This document shows, piece by piece, positions 63,101 to 64,000 of a stretch of DNA of 64,000 nucleotides. Each line of letters opens with the position of its first letter. Positions within the stretch are counted from its first letter, which is position 1. The translations under genes were made by a program, and so were the position numbers. The notes beneath the pieces were generated by a model. The model was not told the origin of the DNA. It worked only from the letters and a program-made list of their open reading frames with translations, and did not search any database. Origin of the DNA: Scolanthus callimorphus (taxonomy: Eukaryota > Cnidaria > Anthozoa > Actiniaria > Edwardsiidae); NCBI GenBank assembly GCA_033964015.1, contig CM066923.1, forward strand, positions 8,359,978 through 8,423,977, in the 5' to 3' direction.

Positions 63101-63684
63101 GGCTCTTGACAAATGGTATAAGGCAATCTTAAAATCTCCCTGTACCTCAATTGCATCTTGTACTTTTTTTATTTCAGTTTCCAAGCTGCTAGATAAATAC
63201 TCCTGAGAATGCTGTAGAACAAATAAAATACTGTAACTTAAATATAATATATTTAGCAATTTAAATTTGAACAACAACTCTGTGACTCATTTCATGGCAA
63301 ATTATTACCAGTTTCAAGGGCCTGTAATGTCACAATGGGTCTTAGAAATGTTTTGGGGTTTTAGACTCATTTTTGCATTTTGTTAAATGACATTTGAAAA
63401 TGACAATTTCAAAAGTCAAGACCCCTGACTGTATTTGAAATGAATGAATGAAAAATATAATAAAAAATAAATAATATATATTAATAATAACTCTTGTTCA
63501 AATAAGAGTTAATACACTAATAAAACACACTATCACTGTGACTTGCTGACATGATGGCTTTTGAAATATTGAGCAAATTAAAAAACGTAACCCAAACAAT
63601 ACCTACCAACAAGTACTCAATTATTAGCTGGGCCAGGCGGAACAACTTGAAGAAGTTTGGATCAAAATGCACAGCTTGCATCCC
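27001..63684 (-). CDS. DZIP1: DZIP1/DZIP1L-like ciliary zinc-finger coiled-coil protein, 32 exons in the window, 5' end outside
   Basis: DZIP1 proteins act at the basal body and transition zone of cilia and in Hedgehog signalling (family knowledge). Exons: 63607-63684, 63146-63211, 61567-61704, 60686-60970, 60020-60112, 58892-58981, 58041-58068, 57939-57955, 57197-57283, 56595-56714, 55740-55832, 55052-55087, 49291-49345, 48376-48426, 47771-47812, 47520-47648, 46057-46332, 45727-45777, 44591-44651, 42771-42793, 41200-41294, 40717-40794, 40205-40236, 39783-39859, 39052-39199, 38349-38486, 37290-37406, 36886-36922, 36021-36113, 35084-35166, 28325-28359, 27001-27149. Phases agree at every junction, giving about 970 residues. 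Landmarks: Dzip-like N-terminal LFRLAQLIIEYLL, C2H2 finger CPYCAKAFVS...HLSRRH, long coiled coil, EIEQLVEQRLVRQGI, KPAGGVALP and DFDDSDLDV near the end. Exons 47520-45727 add an unfamiliar domain. A DIRS element and a 6.7 kb transposon-rich intron interrupt it. AATAAA motifs on the minus strand near 26031 and 25871 are candidate poly(A) signals. Confidence 0.88.
27545..28090. mobile_element. MITE-like inverted repeat region
   Basis: GATAGTGAGATTTGTCAACG near 27579 is inverted at 27670-27690 (GTTGACAAATCTCACTATCA), with other short inverted blocks and a CAATCAGAATCAATAG motif at the right. No genes. Confidence 0.65.
28090..28276. mobile_element. MITE next to a DZIP1 exon
   Basis: Left TAGACCTTTTCCGCTTAAGT. 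Right ends AAGCGGAAAGGGTCTA. The shared inner block GGTCCTGTGGTTTG is inverted. It ends 48 bp from the DZIP1 exon at 28325. Confidence 0.85.
28325..28359 (-). CDS. DZIP1: DZIP1 small exon
   Basis: 35 nt, SGQSVQSKPSS with split end codons. Acceptor ttttcag, donor gtgagt. It joins the preceding phase 2 exon to the terminal phase 1 exon. Confidence 0.75.
28731..29048. mobile_element. 310-bp palindromic element, family G copy 1
   Basis: Starts near AATAACACCTATGTTGTATT and ends near GTACTTTTATTGCTTAATTA. The second half folds on the first (TCTTACAAACACTCGGGGAA versus TCGTGTTTGTAAGAAA), with a perfect hairpin around CGCCTTCGGCTCGTG. Other copies: 29049-32194 (split), 41510-41824, 41825-42144. Confidence 0.9.
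29049..32194. mobile_element. Family G copy 2, split by a 2.8 kb element
   Basis: The first 32 bp (29049-29080) and the rest (31903-32194) are contiguous in the other copies. TTGTGAATG is duplicated at the break. Confidence 0.88.
29081..31902. mobile_element. 2.82 kb non-autonomous DNA transposon with 9-bp TSD
   Basis: Left AATAGAGGAGTATTCTGCCG; right, inverted, TACTCCTCTGTT preceded by GCGCATGGC. Flanked by TTGTGAATG on both sides (29072-29080 and 31903-31911). No transposase is recognisable, and short open frames inside have no family resemblance. A G13 tract lies at about 31247. A 9-bp duplication would fit a MULE-like or related superfamily. Confidence 0.85.
32314..32490. mobile_element. 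MITE with long arms
   Basis: Left arm includes GATACACAGAAGACGTCACA. The right arm inverts it as TGTGACGTCATCTGTGTATC. Outer AGATCTCG/CGTTTT blocks also pair. Confidence 0.82.
32612..32738. mobile_element. Small MITE, family H copy 1
   Basis: TAAAGGCCCATCACCAACCG at the left; GGTTGGTGGTGGGCCTATA inverted at the right. Further copies 38611-38723 and 39561-39689. Confidence 0.9.
32858..34922. mobile_element. 2.06 kb element with ~200-bp inverted arms
   Basis: 32876-33072 (AGTCCGTGGGCCAGGAATCG...) is inverted at 34704-34909. A second, inner pair (ACCCGCGTCGCGCGG near 33215 and GACGTGGGTACCCTGTG near 34573) repeats part of it. A hairpin sits at 34080-34158. There is no recognisable transposase. 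Confidence 0.83.
34080..34158. repeat. Hairpin element (CTGCGAGCAGTGG)
   Basis: About 37-bp arms, TGCGAGCAGTGGTTTCCTCC and inverted. It is related to the hairpin at 6728-6792. Confidence 0.88.
35084..35166 (-). CDS. DZIP1: DZIP1 C-terminal exon
   Basis: Encodes EAAFDDEDDSDFSLSSLGDS, matching the 'DESDLEISSLED' motif of DZIP1L. It leaves phase 2 before a 6.7 kb intron filled with transposons. Confidence 0.87.
35760..35945. repeat. Imperfect palindrome
   Basis: GAAATCATACGACTTTTCTC... is mirrored by GAAGTCGTATGATTTC, and CACTCGTGGGTTTTTCAAAA by its inverse. Centre near 35852 (GCCTGCGGC). Confidence 0.85.
36021..36113 (-). CDS. DZIP1: DZIP1 conserved C-terminal exon
   Basis: Thirty-one codons, VRALANTLERSLSF and KPAGGVALP. 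This is the best conserved C-terminal motif of the family (vertebrate 'NLEKQLE...KPAGGV'). Phase 0 at both ends. Confidence 0.9.
36200..36483. mobile_element. MITE, family E copy 3
   Basis: GGCCGGTTTACACTTGCGAT at the left and ATTGCAAGTATAGACGG at the right, with GAGATGCAAATCCGGTGCGA. Confidence 0.87.
37487..37716. mobile_element. MITE with GTGTAAACCAGCCCTTA end
   Basis: Internal ACGCAAGCGCAAGC-like blocks are repeated inverted. The right end CCGTGTGTAAACCAGCCCTT matches the left TCTGGTTCACAGACG in inverse, imperfectly. Confidence 0.65.
38064..38229. mobile_element. Near-perfect hairpin MITE
   Basis: TAGCCTGCTCGCAGGCGTTG on the left, CAACGCCTGCGAGCAGGCTA on the right. The arms of about 75 bp include CCAAGATGGCGGCC. 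Confidence 0.92.
38349..38486 (-). CDS. DZIP1: DZIP1 acidic exon
   Basis: Encodes TLSDSGDEEDEDDEYSDESE and WDSGG, like the 'DWDWSDTE' acidic patch of DZIP1. Phase 2 at both ends. Confidence 0.85.
38611..38723. mobile_element. Small MITE, family H copy 2
   Basis: Same ends as 32612-32738. It is immediately followed by a family A fragment (38737-38838). Confidence 0.88.
39561..39689. mobile_element. Small MITE, family H copy 3
   Basis: Same ends as 32612-32738, in the DZIP1 intron about 95 bp downstream of the exon at 39783-39859 (minus strand). Confidence 0.9.
40315..40579. mobile_element. MITE, family D copy 2
   Basis: Near-identical to 5277-5541 with TTACAGCTGTTTCAGGTAAC ends. The copies share an internal TGATTGGCTCACACGG block. 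Confidence 0.92.
40937..41118. mobile_element. MITE, family I copy 1
   Basis: GAGCAGATTTCATATGATTG left and, inverted, CATACGAAATCTGCTCTA right. Further copies 43625-43806 and 61873-62066. It ends 82 bp from a DZIP1 exon. Confidence 0.9.
41200..41294 (-). CDS. DZIP1: DZIP1 conserved exon after the insert
   Basis: Encodes RYKHSLDEVV and EIEQLVEQRLVRQGIQL. This corresponds to the vertebrate 'LEEKLESLGI' helix, so the DZIP1 frame resumes intact after the unfamiliar domain. Confidence 0.88.
41401..41456 (+). repeat. (ATC)n/(AAC)n microsatellite
   Basis: CATCATCATCATCATCAACA and continuing trinucleotide repeat within a DZIP1 intron. Confidence 0.85.
41510..41824. mobile_element. 310-bp palindromic element, family G copy 3
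   Basis: Same sequence as 28731-29048; directly followed by copy 4. Confidence 0.92.
41825..42144. mobile_element. 310-bp palindromic element, family G copy 4
   Basis: Head-to-tail with copy 3, nearly identical. Confidence 0.92.
42228..42420. mobile_element. MITE, family J copy 1
   Basis: AGTCTCGTACCTAGGCGTTA left and CTAAGCGTCTGGGTACGA right. Its inverted relative is 58660-58882. Confidence 0.82.
42593..42742. repeat. Repeat family F copy 2, uninterrupted
   Basis: ATAGCGCTATTCACTGTTTA to AGCGTGAACAGCGCTATA, inverted ends. It ends about 30 bp from the DZIP1 micro-exon at 42771. Confidence 0.85.
42771..42793 (-). CDS. DZIP1: DZIP1 23-nt micro-exon
   Basis: Encodes SASTSEWV with flanking partial codons. 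It converts phase 2 to phase 1, which the next exon requires because its other two frames contain stops. The donor GTAG|GTAGAT is tandem, so the exact edge is ambiguous. Confidence 0.6.
42819..43078 (+). repeat. ~130-bp direct tandem duplication
   Basis: AAAACGATC...GCCATA occurs twice in a row with about 90% identity, including GTGACAAGACAATCGTGCTA in both copies. Confidence 0.9.
43191..43327. mobile_element. Small MITE (GGCCATGTTACACGAG)
   Basis: AAAGGCCATGTTACACGAGC left; inverted TTTTGTAGCATGGCGTT right. Confidence 0.65.
43625..43806. mobile_element. MITE, family I copy 2
   Basis: TAGAGCAGATTTCGTATGAC left and CATACGAAATCTGCTCTA right; near-perfect inverted ends. Confidence 0.92.
44294..44392. 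mobile_element. 99-bp inverted-repeat element with 10-bp TSD
   Basis: AGGCTCGGTTTCCAGCC and the inverted GGCTGGAAACCGAGCTTA. It is flanked by GCCCTGGCAT at 44284-44293 and 44393-44402. Confidence 0.85.
45255..45660. mobile_element. MITE with GTTACTACCATTTGCGAC ends
   Basis: Left GTTACTACCATTTGCGAC and right GTCGCAAATGGTAGTAAA. The body is A/T-rich without coding potential. Confidence 0.78.
45727..45777 (-). CDS. DZIP1: DZIP1 exon: end of the unfamiliar domain
   Basis: 51 nt, phase 1 at both ends (ALSVSWDMDSTFTEGQEG). The acceptor is strong (ttttcag). The donor, AAG|GTTCGT, is weak. It may begin a truncated fourth repeat. Confidence 0.6.
46057..46332 (-). CDS. DZIP1: DZIP1 exon: unfamiliar repeat domain, repeats 2 and 3
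   Basis: 276 nt, phase 1 at both ends. Repeat 2 has MYVYTASGSPYWRQYIS then MEYMFYTSRTTVPGA. Repeat 3 has LELHVLDAGTMPVIRS then GWKNKGLSFYVMKSGG. The alternation of hydrophobic residues suggests a beta fold. A Trp/Phe-Tyr core is shared among the repeats. Confidence 0.78.
46402..46672. mobile_element. MITE with TTAGAGCGGATT ends
   Basis: TTAGAGCGGATTTCAGATGG left, GCAATCTGCTCTAA right, possibly a distant relative of family I. Confidence 0.75.
47140..47495. mobile_element. MITE with AGGGCTTGAAATT ends
   Basis: CAGGGCTTGAAATTACTAGG left and GGTCGCAATTTCAAGCCCTT right. The body has AGTCGCC/GGCGACC repeats. It ends about 20 bp inside the intron from the donor of the DZIP1 exon 47520-47648. Confidence 0.82.
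47520..47648 (-). CDS. DZIP1: DZIP1 exon: unfamiliar repeat domain, repeat 1
   Basis: 129 nt, phase 1 at both ends. It encodes LTLYVAANASRNQYRLWRQ and a strand FNFVAYLKPI. The pattern (V-x-x-A ... W-R-Q ... F-x-F) recurs in the next exon. I do not recognise it in vertebrate DZIP1. Confidence 0.75.
48545..48876 (+). mobile_element. tRNA-derived SINE
   Basis: Head GGTTAGCGCAGTGGTAGG looks like tRNA box A. Then GGATAAGGACGTTAAACC, GAGAGACGTTAAAGAACCCC and the tail AAGCGCTATATAAGCAC. Box B is poorly preserved. A reversed fragment of the same type is in the GT31 array. Confidence 0.75.
49488..49922. mobile_element. MITE with AGACCCCGTCCACACT ends
   Basis: About 430 bp. Left AGACCCCGTCCACACTACAC; right GAAGTGTGGACGGGGTCT. 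TTAG flanks both ends. A fragment of the same family is at 21610-21660. Confidence 0.9.
50062..50174 (+). repeat. DIRS left terminal inverted repeat
   Basis: Reads TTCTACCGAGCCACGGAGTC and onward to ...GCTCAGCTCAA. It is a diverged inverted match to the right terminus at 54877-54942. The outer 85 bp is the reverse complement of the left half of the internal complementary region. Confidence 0.85.
50261..50384 (+). repeat. DIRS internal complementary region
   Basis: About 124 bp. The first 72 bases are the reverse complement of 50075-50146. The last 42 match the right terminus in inverted orientation, with a short A/T join between. Together they equal the reverse complement of the circle junction of both ends, the template used in DIRS replication models. 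Confidence 0.85.
50509..51618 (-). CDS. DIRS tyrosine recombinase
   Basis: About 369 residues. It would integrate the circular DNA intermediate without target duplication (family knowledge). The first catalytic Arg is in LLSGQRIQTIQ (about 203). The second Arg is in TPYSIRAAST (about 316), where the HxxR His is replaced by Tyr. The nucleophile region is GGWSNASTFAKYYD (about 337-350) with Tyr. Its 5' end overlaps the RNase H frame, as is usual in DIRS elements. The frame is open throughout. Confidence 0.88.
   Translation of the reverse strand: MVPTHDEHFGQKATDTSTRERHVNSSIQERASTPTTSKVTTHGMSLVSKSLSDRGLSKQTLDIIMASWRTSTKKQYAGHLNKWQEYCNREHVDLLSPSVQQVLQFLTELYQANCGYSALNTARSALATIITFPGNVSLGNHPLVSRFFRGVFQKRPALPRYTHIWDIGIVLKYLQTLSPVARLCLKELTLKVTMLLMLLSGQRIQTIQILNMDYMKLTSSNVRFRIQEKVKQTRPGRHVQDLCLKAYAPDTRLCILTYLKAYIDATGPLRGKERQLLISFNKPHKPVSRDTISRWLKQVLTLAGIDTNIFTPYSIRAASTSAAKSKGVCMDQILSAGGWSNASTFAKYYDKPIAQQSHTDYTSGILNGC
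51429..52331 (-). CDS. DIRS RNase H domain, frame-separated from the RT
   Basis: About 300 residues. Motifs are IKSDASLLGWGAVYD, NSLELRAAFFALQ, IDNTTAVAYINNMGG and AHLPGSQNVEADKASH, the four acidic/His sites of the DIRS RNase H. A tail with WPTQTWFPHM follows. The ELLWWL motif that normally continues from the RT is in a different frame, so a small indel near 52330 splits what was one polypeptide. Confidence 0.85.
   Translation of the reverse strand: MLWWLDNIHLVCKPVCHPNPDIVIKSDASLLGWGAVYDHQSTGGRWSETESQFHINSLELRAAFFALQTFCSKFADKHIRLLIDNTTAVAYINNMGGSHSLMCNSIAKDIWSWCQAKNIWVSAAHLPGSQNVEADKASHVFYDNTEWKLNPSIFQLISETFFLPNLDLFASRLNHQLPRYVAWHPDPGAEAVDAFTLDWGTERFYAFPPFSLLGKVVQKIYNDKAEGILVVPNWPTQTWFPHMTNILVKKLLILPQGKDMLILPYKREQVHPLHPKLQLMACHLSANPSQTEDYQSKHLT
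52316..53485 (-). CDS. DIRS reverse transcriptase
   Basis: About 389 residues. RT blocks include PDGTHRLILNLKILNQYL (138-155), IDLKDAYYSVPI (181-192), CLANGLACAPRLFTK and the catalytic YIDD (246-249). It ends prematurely at a stop just after the PPDRN segment owing to the frame break. The N-terminus overlaps the Gag-like frame by about 65 bp. Confidence 0.9.
   Translation of the reverse strand: MAKTQQLPSESEKERRGKGREIDSQQESNASKVSLLPNLTNDAQVNSFAAGRIKYFLHEWKSISSDQTILQLVQGCKLVWSKGKVPIQKKQPKELKFTDTERTFIDTEIERLLAKKVIVPCQCEPGGFMSTVFVRPKPDGTHRLILNLKILNQYLEYHHFKMETLQSAINMMTKDCFMASIDLKDAYYSVPIHEDYQKYLKFSWRNHTYKFTCLANGLACAPRLFTKLLKPLFCNLRLQGFLSVSYIDDCYLQGNTLQNCKDNVQATLNMFEKLGFIVHLEKSVFEPTHQIKFLGFILNSENMTVSPTTSKIASIKQTIQIFLSKKKPTIRQLAEVIGKIVAVFPGSLYGPLHYRDIENDKIIALRQSHGDYDSEITIPMPPDRNCCGG
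53419..54200 (-). pseudogene. DIRS Gag-like ORF, second part
   Basis: Open frame that continues upstream of the Met-like start to about 54200 in a different frame from the first Gag-like part. It has an acidic stretch, then an alpha-helical region (KLSDDDLKEKLNKFKRQS) and a basic tail. It probably packages the RNA, but I recognise no zinc knuckle. It overlaps the end of the preceding frame, which suggests one ORF split by an indel, or programmed frameshifting. Confidence 0.6.
54216..54812 (-). pseudogene. DIRS Gag-like ORF, first part
   Basis: 198 codons, low complexity and basic (KVKKAAKKPSNSAS, KRDRNSS), ending GEGDKQGPEL at a stop near 54216. This is consistent with the N-terminal half of DIRS ORF1. 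There is no clear domain. Confidence 0.6.
54877..54942 (-). repeat. DIRS right terminal inverted repeat
   Basis: On the minus strand it reads TTCTACCTCACCACTACGTC and ends GCTAGCTCAGCTCAA, matching the left terminus with differences in the outer part. It also matches 50343-50384. Confidence 0.85.
55320..56460. repeat. Degenerate GGCGACC-type repeats and retroposon tail
   Basis: Several blocks read TGGTCGCCA or GGCGCC. At 56100-56260 an A/T-rich stretch ends in AATAAAGACATATTATTATT and an (ATT)n tract (56235-56259), like a LINE 3' end. The DZIP1 exon 55740-55832 lies inside this region. Confidence 0.55.
55740..55832 (-). CDS. DZIP1: DZIP1 coiled-coil exon
   Basis: Thirty-one codons, VQDLLSEYGEKLKQEQNQKE and on to DLTQ. 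Phase 0 at both ends. The next exon (55052-55087, KLNEHDKALSAK) follows. The intron after that contains the DIRS element. Confidence 0.82.
56595..56714 (-). CDS. DZIP1: DZIP1 coiled-coil exon
   Basis: Forty codons (LQEMKLQTQAEMQREIKKLN...), strongly heptad-like and rich in K, E and Q. Acceptor gcacag, or an alternative six bases further in. Donor gtagct. Confidence 0.82.
57615..57872. mobile_element. MITE with AGGGCC...GGAATTATGCG ends
   Basis: AAGGGCCATTGGAATTATGC left and GCATAATTCCCAGGGCCCTG right. ATTATGCGGGA recurs inside. Confidence 0.8.
57939..57955 (-). CDS. DZIP1: DZIP1 17-nt micro-exon
   Basis: Seventeen bases between ttttctag and gtagga, encoding QTRPSM with the preceding base. 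It has the length needed to link the 28-nt exon to the phase 0 exon at 57197-57283. Without transcripts this remains a model. Confidence 0.5.
58041..58068 (-). CDS. DZIP1: DZIP1 28-nt micro-exon
   Basis: Encodes ALSDMEIRL plus one base. Acceptor tttgcag, donor gtatgt. It is supported by the phase chain only: it leaves phase 1, and the following 17-nt exon restores phase 0. Confidence 0.55.
58660..58882. mobile_element. MITE, family J copy 2
   Basis: ATCTCGTACCCAGATGCTTA left and AATAACGTCTGGGAACGAGA right. It ends 10 bp from the DZIP1 exon at 58892, inside the intron at its donor side. Confidence 0.85.
59085..59355. mobile_element. Inverted-repeat element (CTCGAACCCAGAGCTCCCC)
   Basis: TCTCGAACCCAGAGCTCCCC at 59182 and its inverse GGGGAGCTCTGGGTTCGAGA at 59331, with CGTCGCCTCGCAGGGGAGGC inside each arm. 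A partial copy lies at 59085-59150. Confidence 0.88.
60020..60112 (-). CDS. DZIP1: DZIP1 coiled-coil exon with a GC donor
   Basis: Thirty-one codons (EKGQFSNEQQRLREIEAKYE...). The frame and homology end at AACCACAAG followed by gcaaga, so the 5' splice site reads AAG|GCAAGA. This matches the strong consensus of GC-AG introns, and no GT donor is nearby. Confidence 0.8.
60686..60970 (-). CDS. DZIP1: DZIP1 exon: C2H2 zinc finger
   Basis: Ninety-five codons beginning CPYCAKAFVSQEYLIAHLSR then RH, a complete C2H2 finger (C-x2-C-x12-H-x4-H). A Ser/Pro/Val linker and the start of a second coiled coil follow. Acceptor ttacag, donor gtattg, phase 0. Confidence 0.92.
61567..61704 (-). CDS. DZIP1: DZIP1 exon: coiled coil before the zinc finger
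   Basis: Forty-six codons, a Lys/Glu-rich heptad region ending KWLAEYQLMIRAGASGVHK. In DZIP1 this segment leads straight into the finger. A (TAA)n tract lies just outside, near 61527-61549. Confidence 0.87.
61873..62066. mobile_element. MITE, family I copy 3
   Basis: TAGAGCAGGTTTCGTATGAT left and ATACGAAATCTGCTCTA right. It is more diverged than copies 1 and 2. Confidence 0.88.
62696..62764 (+). repeat. Retroposon tail with (CTAT)n microsatellite
   Basis: TTCAGCCTATTGGCTGCAAT stem-loop, then AATAAACTATCTATCTATCT. The same stem-loop occurs at 4431-4450. Confidence 0.7.
63146..63211 (-). CDS. DZIP1: DZIP1 exon continuing the N-terminal domain
   Basis: Twenty-two codons starting HSQEYLSSSLETEIKKV, the direct continuation of the preceding helix as in vertebrate DZIP1. 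Acceptor ctacag, donor gtacag. Confidence 0.88.
63607..63684 (-). CDS. DZIP1: DZIP1 exon: Dzip-like N-terminal domain
   Basis: Twenty-six codons with FFKLFRLAQLIIEYLL, the hallmark helix of the Dzip-like N-terminal domain. Phase 0 at both ends, donor gtaggt. Earlier exons, with the 'C-P-x-C' part of this domain, must lie beyond 64000. Confidence 0.88.
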
Positions 63685-64000
63685 CTAAAACAATTAATTT
63701 GAAGGTAAAACTTAAAAATTGTGGTATTATTAGGATTTCGATAGTAGGGATGTGGCAGTTGCAAGATTTTGATCAGTTCCCATAAATGCACAAACAATGA
63801 AAAACACACATTACTTACTAGTAAATATTTTGCATTACTTCACATTATTTAACTTTACATGACATCCATGTGATATCAGATCAACAAAACTCGCCTTTGT
63901 CTCATGTTGCAAATCTGATACAACATGATGGTGACTCCTGCCATAAACATTACATAAATTGTTTCCTCTGCATCAAAATGCAGATCAACACCACTTATTG

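Overview
The window looks like nuclear DNA of an invertebrate animal, most likely an anthozoan cnidarian such as a stony coral. Genes are split by introns full of short inverted-repeat transposons. Class A GPCRs without introns lie inside introns, and DIRS-type and LINE retroelements are present. The species cannot be fixed from sequence alone; the cnidarian assignment is an inference from overall character. There is no sign of bacterial operons, CRISPR or rRNA.

Two host genes, both on the minus strand, cover almost everything. (1) 1-24847 is a PUS7L-like pseudouridine synthase (TruD family). I traced eleven exons from the start codon at 24847 to an exon at 1356-1484; the 3' part lies beyond the left edge. 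(2) 27001-63684 is a DZIP1/DZIP1L-like ciliary zinc-finger protein. I traced thirty-two exons with consistent reading phase to the stop at 27001; the first exon(s) lie beyond the right edge. About 2.15 kb of intergenic DNA (24848-27000) separates them.

Three single-exon genes lie inside PUS7L introns: a beta-1,3-galactosyltransferase-like GT31 gene (8648-9718, plus), a divergent class A GPCR (14359-15408, minus) and a second class A GPCR of melanocortin/adenosine-like character (19718-20611, minus). The last 145 bp of the GT31 coding sequence has been amplified into about ten tandem units (9598-11246).

The DZIP1 gene carries, between its coiled-coil part and its conserved C-terminal part, three phase 1-1 exons (45727-47648). 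They encode about 150 residues with an internal repeat of about 45 residues, which I do not recognise as part of vertebrate DZIP1. A DIRS-type tyrosine-recombinase retrotransposon (about 50062-54942) sits in another DZIP1 intron, with inverted termini and an internal complementary region still readable.

Introns and intergenic DNA are packed with non-autonomous inverted-repeat elements in several families, many repeated within the window and some nested in each other. There are also a 5'-truncated LINE with a 16-bp target duplication, a tRNA-derived SINE, minisatellites and microsatellites.
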